Shown here: piece after piece, positions 9,206-17,878 of the stretch | Layout: each line of letters starts with the position of its first letter | Position numbering within the stretch: position 1 is the first letter of the stretch | Origin: Stutzerimonas stutzeri | GTDB lineage: Bacteria; Pseudomonadota; Gammaproteobacteria; Pseudomonadales; Pseudomonadaceae | Direction of reading: 5' to 3' | Assembly (NCBI RefSeq): GCF_009789555.1 | Contig: NZ_CP046902.1 | Coordinates: forward strand, 50,001 to 114,000 | Length of the DNA stretch: 64,000 nt | Program-made: the position numbers and the translations under genes | Notes under the pieces: generated by a model | The model's input: the letters and a program-made list of their open reading frames with translations, nothing else | Told to the model about the DNA's origin: nothing | Database searches by the model: none

Positions 9206-9220
9206 GCACCATAAAGGTGC
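9206..9220. promoter_or_regulatory. NtrC-type operator upstream of ureD
   Basis: GCACC-ATAAA-GGTGC is a perfect inverted repeat with five-base spacing, the same arrangement as the NtrC (NR-I) enhancer sites of enterobacterial glnA. It lies about 100 bases upstream of the -24/-12 promoter, the usual enhancer distance. The same sequence, with identical flanks (CGCACCATAAAGGTGCAT), occurs at 21695-21712 upstream of ureE. Confidence 0.75.
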
Positions 9221-9310
9221 ATGGCGCGCCGAGCGCGCTATACCACCGGGGTCCCGCTGGCCCTCGTCAGCGAGCCAACGAAGGCCAAGGCGCACCGCCA
9301 TAGCGCAAAA

Positions 9311-9325
9311 GGCACGGGAATTGCT
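9311..9325 (+). promoter_or_regulatory. Sigma-54 (-24/-12) promoter of the ureD operon
   Basis: GGCACGGGAATTGCT matches the RpoN consensus GGCACG-N4-TTGC, with the invariant GG (9311-9312) and GC (9323-9324) ten bases apart. Transcription should begin near 9336, leaving a leader of about 25 bases before the ureD ATG at 9362. Confidence 0.8.
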
Positions 9326-9361
9326 CGGTCAGGCTAACGATCCCGCGAAGCCCTTTGACCG

Positions 9362-10195
9362 ATGACCGCAGCGCCTTCTGTTTTCACGCCGTATTGGCAC
9401 GCCGAACTCCAGCTCGGCTACGCCCGGCTGGGCGACACGACGCGGCCGGTGCTGAGACGCCACAGCGGCCCGCTGCGCGTTCAAAAGCACTTGTATGCGG
9501 AAGGGCCTGCCGTGTGCCAGCACATCATCGTCCACCCGCCGGGAGGCATCGCGGGCGGCGACCACTTGAATATCGACGTCCAGGTCGGCAGCCAGGCCTG
9601 GGCTCAACTGACCAGTCCCGGAGCGGCCAAATGGTATCGCTCGACGGGCCCGGCCCATCAGACGTTGACCCTTCGAGTGGACGCCGGCGCCACGCTCGAA
9701 TGGCTGCCACAGGAAACCATCGTATACGCCGCGGCGCAGGCACAACTCGACACCCGAATAACGCTGCAAGGCGACGCCCGGCTGTTCTACTGGGACATCA
9801 TCGCGCTGGGTCGACCCGCAAGCGGCGAACGCTTCGATGCCGGCCACTTCCAGGCTCGTCTGGATATCACGCGCGACGGAGAGCTGCTCTGGCATGAGCG
9901 CCAGCGCGTGATCGGCGACGACGGCTTGCTCGACTCGCCGATCGGGCTCGATGGCCAACCGGTGTTCGCCACCCTGATCGTCAGCGGGGAGATCGACGCA
10001 CCGCTGATGGAACGCTGCCGTGCGCTCGGCGGCCAGGTACGAGGCGACTTGACCCAACTGCCGGGGCTGGTGGTCGGCCGCTGCCTGGCCAGCGAAGCGC
10101 TACACGCCCGCGCCTGGCTGATCGACCTGTGGCGCCTGTTGCGCCCGGCGCTGCTGGGCCGCGAGGCAGTGCCGCCGCGAATCTGGAGCACCTGA
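9362..10195 (+). CDS. ureD: Urease accessory protein UreD
   Basis: A 277-residue protein with the UreD hallmarks HIIVHPPGGIAGGDHL, a SPGAAKWYR segment, and LEWLPQETIVY. UreD binds the urease apoprotein and, with UreF and UreG, forms the complex that carbamylates the active-site lysine and inserts nickel. It is the first gene after the sigma-54 promoter. The ribosome-binding site is weak. A 134-base gap separates it from ureA. Confidence 0.95.
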   Translation: MTAAPSVFTPYWHAELQLGYARLGDTTRPVLRRHSGPLRVQKHLYAEGPAVCQHIIVHPPGGIAGGDHLNIDVQVGSQAWAQLTSPGAAKWYRSTGPAHQTLTLRVDAGATLEWLPQETIVYAAAQAQLDTRITLQGDARLFYWDIIALGRPASGERFDAGHFQARLDITRDGELLWHERQRVIGDDGLLDSPIGLDGQPVFATLIVSGEIDAPLMERCRALGGQVRGDLTQLPGLVVGRCLASEALHARAWLIDLWRLLRPALLGREAVPPRIWST

Positions 10196-10329
10196 TACCC
10201 GGTGGGCAAGGCGTCGCCGCCTCCCCGCCCACGCAACGCACCCGCAGGTGGAAACCTGCACCCGTTTTCACCGGACATTGACTGATTCGGTGGGCAGGAT
10301 CACAGCCCACCTCACGAATGGAGCACGCG

Positions 10330-10632
<303 letters not shown>

Positions 10633-10697
10633 AAAAGAGGTCAATGTCTGTTGCGGCCAATGCCGTGACGACCCAAACCGCTTGAAGGATTTTCACC

Positions 10698-11207
10698 GTG
10701 CAGATACGTGACGCCCAGGACGCCGATCTGGAAGGCATCCTGCAGATATACAACGATGCCGTGCAGAACAGCACGGCCATCTGGAACGACAATGTCGTCG
10801 ACCTGGACAATCGCCGCGCCTGGCTGGCCGAACGGCACGCCCAGCACTACCCCGTGCTCGTGGCCATTGACGACCAGCAGCAGGTAGCCGGCTACGCCTC
10901 GTTCGGACCATGGCGCCCCCACGATGGGTTTCGCCATACCGTCGAAAACTCGGTCTACGTCGGCCCCGGCCATCGCGGCAGCGGCATCGGCCGCAGTTTG
11001 ATGCAGGCGCTGATCAAACGCGCCCGGCAATTGGAAAGGCACGTGATGATCGCCTTCATCGAAAGCGAGAACCGCGCTTCGATTCACATGCATCAGCAGC
11101 TTGGCTTCATCCACGTCGGACAGATGCGCCAGGTTGGCTGCAAGTTCGGTCGCTGGCTGGACCTGACGATGATGCAACTGACCCTGAACAGGAAGTCCAA
11201 CCCATGA
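10698..11207 (+). CDS. GNAT N-acetyltransferase, phosphinothricin/methionine sulfoximine type, inside the urease operon
   Basis: A 169-residue Gcn5-related acetyltransferase starting with GTG, preceded by GAAGGA. The acetyl-CoA loop VYVGPGHRGSGIGRSLM and the ENRASIHMHQQLGF segment match the PitA/Pat subfamily, whose members acetylate phosphinothricin, methionine sulfoximine or methionine sulfone. Its position between ureA and ureB is the same as recalled for PA4866 of P. aeruginosa. Its stop overlaps the ureB start (ATGA), so it is co-translated with the urease subunits although it is not known to take part in urease assembly. A role in detoxifying glutamine-synthetase inhibitors under nitrogen limitation is plausible but inferred. 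Confidence 0.9.
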   Translation: MQIRDAQDADLEGILQIYNDAVQNSTAIWNDNVVDLDNRRAWLAERHAQHYPVLVAIDDQQQVAGYASFGPWRPHDGFRHTVENSVYVGPGHRGSGIGRSLMQALIKRARQLERHVMIAFIESENRASIHMHQQLGFIHVGQMRQVGCKFGRWLDLTMMQLTLNRKSNP

Positions 11208-11509
11208 TTCCAGGTGAGTACCAGATCCAGAGCGGCGAGATCGAGCTCAACGCCGGTCGCCAGACGCTGACGCTCAAGGTCGCCAACAGTGGCGACCGGC
11301 CGATCCAGGTCGGCTCGCATTACCATTTTTTCGAAACCAACGACGCGCTCACCTTCGACCGCGCCGCCGCGCGCGGCATGCGCCTGAACATTCCGGCCGG
11401 GACCGCCGTGCGCTTCGAGCCGGGCCAGAGCCGCGACGTCGAGCTGGTCGAACTGGCCGGAGATCGCCGGGTGTTCGGCTTCGCCGGACGGGTGATGGGG
11501 GCGCTGTAG
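11204..11509 (+). CDS. ureB: Urease beta subunit UreB
   Basis: A 101-residue structural subunit (MIPGEYQIQSGEIELNAGR...) with the family segment VGSHYHFFETNDALTFDR and an end at FAGRVMGAL. Its ATG overlaps the stop of the acetyltransferase gene by four bases. A 149-base gap follows before ureC. Confidence 0.96.
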   Translation: MIPGEYQIQSGEIELNAGRQTLTLKVANSGDRPIQVGSHYHFFETNDALTFDRAAARGMRLNIPAGTAVRFEPGQSRDVELVELAGDRRVFGFAGRVMGAL

Positions 11510-11658
11510 CACTGCGCCGTGACGATGCCCGACGCACCCATTGGCCCCTGCGACAGCAAGGCCACTGCCGATGGCCGAAAGATCACCCTGGAGGCGAATC
11601 CATTCGCCCATGTACTACCCCAGGTGCGCGTGGCGCCCTATAGGAACAGGAACAGGTC

Positions 11659-13359
11659 ATGAAAATTTCCCGCCAAGCCTACGCCGACATGTTCGGCCCC
11701 ACCGTCGGCGACAAGGTGCGCCTGGCCGATACCGAACTGTGGATCGAAGTCGAGAAAGACTTCACGACCTACGGCGAAGAAGTGAAGTTCGGCGGTGGCA
11801 AAGTGATCCGCGACGGCATGGGCCAGGGGCAGCTGTGCGCCGCTGACGTTGTCGATACGCTGATCACCAACGCCCTGATCCTCGACCACTGGGGCATCGT
11901 CAAGGCCGATGTGGGGCTCAAGGATGGTCGCATCGCGGCCATCGGCAAGGCGGGCAACCCGGACATTCAACCGGACGTGACCATCGCCGTTGGCGCCGCG
12001 ACGGAAGTCATCGCCGGCGAAGGCATGATCCTCACCGCCGGTGGCATCGACTCGCACATCCATTTCATCTGCCCGCAGCAGATCGAAGAAGCCCTCATGA
12101 GCGGCGTCACCACCATGATCGGCGGCGGCACGGGCCCGGCCACGGGCACCAACGCCACGACGGTCACGCCCGGTCCCTGGCACATGGCGATGATGCTCAA
12201 GGCCGCCGAGGCCTTCCCGATGAACATCGGCTTCACCGGCAAGGGCAACGCTTCGCTGCCCGAGCCGCTGATCGAGCAGGTCAAGGCCGGCGCCATCGGC
12301 CTCAAGCTGCACGAAGACTGGGGCACCACCCCGGCCGCCATCGACAACTGCCTTTCGGTCGCCGACCAGTACGACGTACAGGTCGCGATCCACACCGACA
12401 CCCTCAACGAGTCCGGCTTCGTCGAAACCACCCTCGGCGCGTTCAAGGGCCGCACCATTCACACCTATCACACCGAAGGCGCGGGCGGCGGCCATGCACC
12501 GGACATCATCAAGGCCTGTGGTTTTGCCAACGTACTGCCAAGTTCGACCAACCCGACCCGGCCCTTCACGCGCAATACCATCGACGAGCACCTGGACATG
12601 CTGATGGTCTGCCACCATCTCGACCCGAGCATTGCCGAAGACGTCGCCTTCGCCGAAAGCCGCATCCGCCGCGAAACCATTGCCGCCGAAGACATCCTCC
12701 ACGACCTCGGCGCGTTCTCGATGATCAGTTCGGACAGTCAGGCCATGGGCCGTGTCGGGGAGGTCATCACCCGCACCTGGCAGACCGCGGACAAGATGAA
12801 GAAGCAGCGCGGCGCCTTGCCGGGCGATGGCGCTGGCAACGACAATTTCCGCGCCAAGCGCTACATCGCCAAATACACCATCAATCCGGCCATCACTCAC
12901 GGCGTCAGCCATGAAGTCGGCTCGATCGAGGTCGGCAAATGGGCGGACCTGGTGCTCTGGCGCCCGGCCTTCTTCGGTGTGAAGCCGACGCTGATTCTCA
13001 AGGGCGGCGCCATCGCCGCGAGCCTGATGGGCGATGCCAACGCCTCGATCCCGACGCCTCAGCCCGTGCACTATCGACCGATGTTCGCCAGTTACGGTGG
13101 CTCGCTGCATGCCTCGAGTTTCACCTTCATCAGCCAGGCCGCCTTCGATGCCGGCGTGCCAGAGCAACTGGGGCTGAAAAAGAAAATCGGCGTGGTCAAG
13201 GGCTGCCGCTCGGTGCAGAAGAAAGACCTGATTCACAACGACTACACCCCGGACATCCAGGTCGACCCGCAGAACTATCAGGTCAGGGCCGATGGCCAAC
13301 TGCTCTGGTGCGAACCCGCCGAGGTGTTGCCAATGGCGCAGCGCTATTTCCTGTTCTGA
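11659..13359 (+). CDS. ureC: Urease alpha (catalytic) subunit UreC
   Basis: A 566-residue catalytic subunit. All nickel ligands and active-site residues are present: H133 and H135 (SHIHF), the lysine to be carbamylated K216 (GLKLHEDW), H245 (AIHTDTLNE), H271 (YHTEGAGGGHAPD), the flap C318-H319 (MVCHH) and D359 (SSDSQAMGR). Each is offset by one from Klebsiella UreC. The enzyme should be active once matured by UreDEFG. It is the last structural gene of this half of the split cluster; the remaining accessory genes start 8.5 kb downstream. Confidence 0.97.
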   Translation: MKISRQAYADMFGPTVGDKVRLADTELWIEVEKDFTTYGEEVKFGGGKVIRDGMGQGQLCAADVVDTLITNALILDHWGIVKADVGLKDGRIAAIGKAGNPDIQPDVTIAVGAATEVIAGEGMILTAGGIDSHIHFICPQQIEEALMSGVTTMIGGGTGPATGTNATTVTPGPWHMAMMLKAAEAFPMNIGFTGKGNASLPEPLIEQVKAGAIGLKLHEDWGTTPAAIDNCLSVADQYDVQVAIHTDTLNESGFVETTLGAFKGRTIHTYHTEGAGGGHAPDIIKACGFANVLPSSTNPTRPFTRNTIDEHLDMLMVCHHLDPSIAEDVAFAESRIRRETIAAEDILHDLGAFSMISSDSQAMGRVGEVITRTWQTADKMKKQRGALPGDGAGNDNFRAKRYIAKYTINPAITHGVSHEVGSIEVGKWADLVLWRPAFFGVKPTLILKGGAIAASLMGDANASIPTPQPVHYRPMFASYGGSLHASSFTFISQAAFDAGVPEQLGLKKKIGVVKGCRSVQKKDLIHNDYTPDIQVDPQNYQVRADGQLLWCEPAEVLPMAQRYFLF

Positions 13360-13775
13360 CACCCGCCAGGCGGAGCGACTTTCACCTCGCGCCGCCGCGC
13401 CCAACCGCTGCGCAGAACCCATCCGGCGCCCTGCCGGACGAACCTCGAGGCAGGTTTCGACCCACTCGGCAGCGCCCCGGAATCAGGGCAACCCGCGCCA
13501 ACAAAGGCCTACCGGCGCACCTGTCTGGGGCATAACGATTTTTTGTGTCATCGACCGGTGCATACCGCTACCTGACCGACGCCGTGCACACGCCGCTCGC
13601 CTCGCTGCTTTGTATACAAATTTCCATAGCAGGCCGCCCCGAGGGGGCTATGCTTTCGGGATGTCGAGGGCTGATCTGGCGTTGCGAATCGCCTCGGCCT
13701 GCATGGGCTCTGCGCCAATGCGGAACAAGAACTGCATACAAAAACCAGCAACAGTCTTGCACCGAGCGCCCTCCA
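13360..13775. promoter_or_regulatory. Intergenic region between ureC and the NCS1 permease
   Basis: About 416 bases without a supported gene. A stem TCCGGC/GCCGGA with a five-base loop at 13422-13438 lacks a T tract. Further on are a perfect palindrome (13609-13620), a GC hairpin CGCCCC-GA-GGGGGC near 13635-13648, and a second TGCATACAAA half-site around 13733-13742. I found no sigma-54 promoter here: the best GG/GC pair is 11 bases apart instead of 10. Confidence 0.5.
13609..13620. promoter_or_regulatory. Palindromic operator candidate TTTGTATACAAA
   Basis: A perfect 12-base palindrome about 155 bases upstream of the permease start, with a related half-site (GCATACAAA) roughly 120 bases further on. 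TTGTATACAA-type palindromes are typical operators of GntR-family regulators such as HutC. No GntR regulator is encoded next to it, so the partner is unknown. Confidence 0.4.
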
Positions 13776-15248
13776 ATGAATAACGACGACTTCCAGATCA
13801 AGCAGATCGACCCCAGCCTCTACAATGCCGACCTCGCCCCGCTCGCCCCCGCCAAGCGGAAATGGGGCTGGTTCGAAATCTTCAATGTCTGGTCCAACGA
13901 CATCCAGAGCCTGTTCGGCTACACGCTTGCCGCAACGCTGTTCATCAGCTACGGCCTCAATGGCTGGGCGGTACTCGCAGGGATCGTACTGGCAGGCTTC
14001 ATCGTCATGGGCCTGGTGCAGCTGACCGGCAGACCCAGCGTCAAGTACGGCATCCCGTTCCCGGTCATGGCTCGCGCCAGCATGGGTGTGCGTGGCGCAA
14101 ACTTCCCAGCGGTGGTACGAGGCGTCGTGGCGATTTTCTGGTACGGCGTGCAGACCTACTTTGCCTCGACCGCAGTAGCGCTGCTGATCCGCACGCTGGT
14201 CGGGCCCGGTTCGGAGGCTACGTTGCTGGGCCTGACGACCATCGACTGGATCGCCTATGTGCTCGTCTGCGTCTTCCAGGTCGCGTTGTTCGTGCGCGGT
14301 GTGGACTGGGTCACGCGCTTCCTCAATTGGGCCGGCCCGTTGGTCTATCTGGTAATGATCGCGATGATGATCGCCATCTGTTACCAGGCCGGGCCGGGCC
14401 TGGCCGGCGCCCTTGGCAGCATCTTCAGCGGCACGGGCAGCTATGCCGGTGGCCCAGTCGCCGCCTTCGCCGCCGTGGTCGGCACGATGGTCGCGTACTT
14501 CGCGGCGGTGGTGATCAACTTTGGAGACTTCGCACGCTTCGTGAAAAACGAGCGGCAGATGCGCATCGGCAATTTTCTCGGTCTGCCGGTGAGCCTGGCG
14601 GTTTTCTCGCTGATAGCCCTGGTTATCACCGCCGGCACCGTGGTGGTGTTCGGCGAGACGCTGACCAACCCCACCGATATCGTTTCGCGAATCGACAACG
14701 TCGGCCTCACGCTGATCGCCGCGATCACCTTCTTCGCCGCCACCGTCGGCATCAACCTGGTGGCCAACTTCATCCCGCCCGCCTATGACATCGCCAACCT
14801 GGCACCGGCGCACATCAGCGCGCGGACCGGCGGTTACATCACCGCCGCCATCGCGTTTTTCATCGGCGCGTTGTGGGTGTCGTTCATCAGCGCGGTCGGC
14901 ATCGCGGCCTTCGTCGATACGCTGGGCGCGGTGCTGGCGCCGCTATACGGCATCATCGTGGCCGACTACTACCTGGTCCGCCGGCAACGGCTGGACGTGC
15001 AGCAACTCTTCTGCGCCACACCCGGCTCGACCTACTATTTCAACGCCGGCTGGAACCGCAAGGCGATCATCGCGTTTGGCATCAGTTCGGTATTCTCCGT
15101 CGCCTCGGTCTGGACGCCGGGACTGGAAAGCCTGTCGGGCTTCGCCTGGTTGCTTGGCGCACTGTTCGGAGCCGTCGTGCATTACCTGCTGATGCGCAAG
15201 CACAGCCTGCCGACGAGCACGACGCCGCCGCTCACGACCCAGCCCTGA
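13776..15248 (+). CDS. NCS1-family nucleobase/hydantoin/allantoin:cation symporter
   Basis: A 490-residue inner-membrane protein with about twelve membrane segments. It matches PucI/CodB-type NCS1 carriers: LAPLAPAKRKWGWFEIF at the N terminus, KYGIPFPVMARASMGVRGAN, WAGPLVYLVMI, and VNLVANFIPPAYDIANL. I chose ATG at 13776 because the alignable region starts there; longer frames add a tail unlike the family. The ligand could be allantoin, hydantoin, uracil, cytosine or thiamine. Its place next to urease would fit import of an ureide broken down to urea, but no allantoin or pyrimidine catabolic gene is in the window. Confidence 0.85.
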   Translation: MNNDDFQIKQIDPSLYNADLAPLAPAKRKWGWFEIFNVWSNDIQSLFGYTLAATLFISYGLNGWAVLAGIVLAGFIVMGLVQLTGRPSVKYGIPFPVMARASMGVRGANFPAVVRGVVAIFWYGVQTYFASTAVALLIRTLVGPGSEATLLGLTTIDWIAYVLVCVFQVALFVRGVDWVTRFLNWAGPLVYLVMIAMMIAICYQAGPGLAGALGSIFSGTGSYAGGPVAAFAAVVGTMVAYFAAVVINFGDFARFVKNERQMRIGNFLGLPVSLAVFSLIALVITAGTVVVFGETLTNPTDIVSRIDNVGLTLIAAITFFAATVGINLVANFIPPAYDIANLAPAHISARTGGYITAAIAFFIGALWVSFISAVGIAAFVDTLGAVLAPLYGIIVADYYLVRRQRLDVQQLFCATPGSTYYFNAGWNRKAIIAFGISSVFSVASVWTPGLESLSGFAWLLGALFGAVVHYLLMRKHSLPTSTTPPLTTQP

Positions 15249-15261
15249 CGCGCTCAACGAA

Positions 15262-15285
15262 CGGGCCGGCGAGCTGGTCGGCCCG
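15262..15285 (+). terminator. Hairpin after the NCS1 permease
   Basis: CGGGCCG, a ten-base loop, then CGGCCCG form a perfect 7-bp stem starting 13 bases past the permease stop, followed by a moderately T-rich stretch (ATTCGGTTTGGTATTT). It is probably an intrinsic terminator of modest strength. Confidence 0.5.
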
Positions 15286-15353
15286 ATTCGGTTTGGTATT
15301 TACGCCATGATAAAGTGCGCACCCGACATGACGCGCCGCCAAGATCCCTCCGC

Positions 15354-16532
15354 ATGAGCCCATCGGTAACCGACGATATCTCGGCCATCAGCCGCATCAA
15401 CGCCGTACCCGCCATCCTTCAGGTCATCTGCGAGACCACCGGATTACGCTTCGCCGCCGTGGCGCGGGTCACCGCGGACTCATGGACGGCGTGCGCAGTG
15501 CTCGACCGGATCGACTTCGGCCTTCAGGTCGGTGGCGAGCTGGACGTGACCACGACGCTGTGCCACGAAATCCACGCCTCACACGACACCATCATCATCA
15601 GCAAGGTGAGCGAAGACGCACGCTACTGCGACCACCATACGCCCAGGTTGTATGGGTTCCAGAGCTACATCTCGACGCCGGTATTCCGCACCGATGGCAG
15701 TTTCTTCGGCACCGTCTGTGCGCTCGACCCGCTGCCGGCCGATCTGGCGCACGTCACCACCCAGGCGATGATGGAGTCATTCGCGAAACTGTTGGCCATC
15801 CAGCTCGAGGCCGAAGAGCACTTCGAGGCGACCGAAGCGGCACTGCTGGACGCACAGCAGACGGCCGAAGTGCGCGAGCAATTCATCGCCCTGCTCGGGC
15901 ACGACCTGCGCAACCCGCTGTCGTCGATCATGTCGGGTGCACAGCTGCTGCAGCGGCGCAGCCAGGACCCGGCCGTTCTGGGCATCGCCGACCATATGCT
16001 CACCGCGACGCGACGCGCGTCCCGACTGGTGGACGATGTACTGGATTTCGCCCGGGGTCGGCTCGGCAATGGCATTCCGCTGAACATTCGCCCGTGCGAT
16101 ACGCTGCACGAGACGTTGCGCCACATCGTCTCGGAAATGCAGAACGCCTATCCACAACGGTGGATCGAGGCCGACATCGCCCCGGTCGATCTGGTCCGCT
16201 GCGATTCGGACCGGCTGGCGCAATTGCTGTCCAACCTGCTGGCCAATGCGTTGACCCATGGCGCATCAGGCGGCCGAGTCCGGGTCTGCGCCTGCATCGA
16301 GGCTGGACGCTTCGTGCTGTCGGTGAACAACCAAGGCACGCCGATTCCGCCGGAACGTCTCGGCCAGCTGTTCAAACCGTACTGGCGCGGATCGTCCGAT
16401 ACCCAGTCCGGGTTGGGCCTGGGGCTCTTCATCGCCAATGAAATCGCGCGGTCGCACGGCGGCAGCATGCAGGCACGCTCATCGGCCGAAGCCGGCACCA
16501 CCTTTGTATTCAGCATGCCGACCGGCGCGTAG
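15354..16532 (+). CDS. GAF-domain sensor histidine kinase
   Basis: A soluble kinase of about 392 residues. A GAF domain spans roughly residues 10-150, the phosphoacceptor box EQFIALLGHDLRNPLSS has H183, and the HATPase domain shows DRLAQLLSNLLANALTHG and GLGLGLFIANEIARSHGG. There is no membrane segment, receiver domain or adjacent response regulator, so it is an orphan kinase. The start at 15354 is the first ATG close to the domain; a GTG at 15315 is possible. Signal and partner are unknown. Confidence 0.85.
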   Translation: MSPSVTDDISAISRINAVPAILQVICETTGLRFAAVARVTADSWTACAVLDRIDFGLQVGGELDVTTTLCHEIHASHDTIIISKVSEDARYCDHHTPRLYGFQSYISTPVFRTDGSFFGTVCALDPLPADLAHVTTQAMMESFAKLLAIQLEAEEHFEATEAALLDAQQTAEVREQFIALLGHDLRNPLSSIMSGAQLLQRRSQDPAVLGIADHMLTATRRASRLVDDVLDFARGRLGNGIPLNIRPCDTLHETLRHIVSEMQNAYPQRWIEADIAPVDLVRCDSDRLAQLLSNLLANALTHGASGGRVRVCACIEAGRFVLSVNNQGTPIPPERLGQLFKPYWRGSSDTQSGLGLGLFIANEIARSHGGSMQARSSAEAGTTFVFSMPTGA

Positions 16533-16567
16533 CGCGAGCAGCCCGGTTCCGGCCGACCGCGCGGCGA

Positions 16568-16834
16568 TCAGCGCAGTTGGCTGTCCTTGCTGCCGCGACG
16601 GTTATAGCCGCTGAATTGCGCATCCTGCCGGTCCTGTTCGGCCTGGCACTTCACGCACAGCCGCACGCCCTGAACCGCCTGCCGCCGCGCCTCGGGAATC
16701 CGGACACCACATTCCTCGCAGTGCGTCAGGCTCTCGCCCCGCCCCAATCGGCTACGCGCTCGCTGCACCGCGTCTTCGATGGTGCTGTCGATCTGCTCTT
16801 GTACGGCGCCTTCGTTTGCCCACCCCGTGGCCAT
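16568..16834 (-). CDS. DksA/TraR-family C4 zinc-finger protein
   Basis: An 88-residue protein. An N-terminal helix with acidic residues (DSTIEDAVQRARSRL) is followed by a four-cysteine zinc finger, C39-x2-C42 and C60-x2-C63 (HCEECGVRIPEARRQAVQGVRLCVKC). It resembles the short YbiI/TraR-like members that can enter the RNA polymerase secondary channel, and is much shorter than DksA (about 150 residues). It converges on the histidine kinase gene with a 35-base gap. Confidence 0.85.
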   Translation of the reverse strand: MATGWANEGAVQEQIDSTIEDAVQRARSRLGRGESLTHCEECGVRIPEARRQAVQGVRLCVKCQAEQDRQDAQFSGYNRRGSKDSQLR

Positions 16835-17136
16835 CGCAACCTCCCGTCTGCCTGAAGCAGTGCTGGATCTCTGGATATTTGAACAGCGCGCGAGCGGGCC
16901 GTTCAGTACGCCAGAAGCCCGGCACCATTATGGGTCGCCAACAACCCGGCACCGCCTGTCGTTGGGCTGGCGTCAAAACGACGAACGGAGGTCTGCGCCG
17001 GGCCGCATCGACTACCCTCCCTCCGATTGATCAGGCCAGCAAGCAGCAGAACCGCCCTCAGGCGCTCTGGATCGGCCTTGCCCCAGGCGGTCGCCACCGA
17101 GCGGCTTGCATGACTAATCCATCCGTGACCCGGTGT
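16835..17136. other. Divergent gap between the zinc-finger gene and the Gcw_chp gene
   Basis: About 300 bases that must hold promoters for both flanking genes. I see no recognisable operator, hairpin or sigma-54 element. Open frames through it lack family similarity. Confidence 0.4.
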
Positions 17137-17859
17137 ATGAACAAAAAACTCCTCGCGACGGCCATGTTGCTCACCCTTGGTGGATGCGCCAGTCAACCGC
17201 AGGTCGTCGAGCGCGAAGTCGGGCAGTTCGACCTGAAGCTCGGCATGGCGCCCACCCGAAGCATGGCTCAAGGGCTGGTCAGCCCAACGGCTGGCAGCAC
17301 CTTTCGGGGTGGACTGGACCTGACGCACACCAGCGGCCTGTACGTGGGTCAATGGGCGCCCAGCATGGGCATTCTGGAAGGTCGCCCGCTGGAGCTGAAC
17401 ACCTATGTCGGGTTCGCCCAGCCGCTGATCGACGACACCCCGGGCTTCGAATTGGGCGTGATCCGCTACAGCTTTCCCGAACTGGAAAACCGCGACCGCC
17501 ATGAATACTACGCGGGCATCAACCTGGCCGGCAGCCGGCTGGGTGGCGCCCTGCGCAGCGCGCCGGGGCGCACTGACAGCACGCTGTTCCTGGAGCTGGG
17601 CTCGATTCAGCCATTGGATGTCGGGGTGCGCCTGAAGTACGCCAATCACTCGATGGACGATCCGCGCTTCCACCCTGGCGGCAGCGTGCGCGCATTCAAC
17701 GACTGGTCGCTGAATCTGTCCCGTCCGCTGCTGGGCGTGCATCTGGACCTGACCTACACCGATTCCAGCCTGAGCGGCCCCCAATGCGGGGTCTACTCCG
17801 GACAGAACGCCTATTGCGAAAGCTTTGTCGTGTTCAAGGCCCAGCGCTCGCTGTTCTGA
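17137..17859 (+). CDS. Gcw_chp/TorF-type beta-barrel-like protein with lipoprotein signal
   Basis: A 240-residue exported protein with a lipoprotein-type signal sequence and lipobox LGGC (cysteine 17). The rest alternates short polar and aromatic strands (TFRGGLDLTHTSGLYVGQWAPSM, LELNTYVGFAQPLID, FELGVIRYSFP, HEYYAGINLAGSRLGG), the pattern of the Gcw_chp/TIGR02001 family of putative outer-membrane porins. The ATG at 17137 is chosen because the signal peptide begins there. A combination of lipobox and barrel is unusual, so the cysteine may not be lipidated. Confidence 0.75.
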   Translation: MNKKLLATAMLLTLGGCASQPQVVEREVGQFDLKLGMAPTRSMAQGLVSPTAGSTFRGGLDLTHTSGLYVGQWAPSMGILEGRPLELNTYVGFAQPLIDDTPGFELGVIRYSFPELENRDRHEYYAGINLAGSRLGGALRSAPGRTDSTLFLELGSIQPLDVGVRLKYANHSMDDPRFHPGGSVRAFNDWSLNLSRPLLGVHLDLTYTDSSLSGPQCGVYSGQNAYCESFVVFKAQRSLF

Positions 17860-17878
17860 CCGTGGCGCGCATGCGCCG

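Larger units (their letters stand above)
8793..9361. promoter_or_regulatory. Divergent control region between the ABC operon and ureD
   Basis: About 570 bases without a supported gene. It holds a hexanucleotide tandem repeat (9113-9140), an NtrC-type operator (9206-9220) and a sigma-54 promoter facing ureD (9311-9325). I looked for a -24/-12 element pointing toward the ABC operon and did not find one, so the transporter probably uses another promoter here. Confidence 0.6.

Noticed and set aside
8808..9361. A sigma-54 promoter facing the ABC operon
   Set aside because: The candidate GC/CC pairs on the plus strand do not have ten-base spacing.
11638..13422. A long open frame (594 codons) antisense to ureC
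   Set aside because: It mirrors the codon bias of ureC at high GC. It has no recognisable domain, and all urease active-site residues are on the plus strand.
13677..13692. A sigma-54 promoter before the NCS1 permease
   Set aside because: The GG and GC dinucleotides are 11 bases apart and the flanking consensus is poor.
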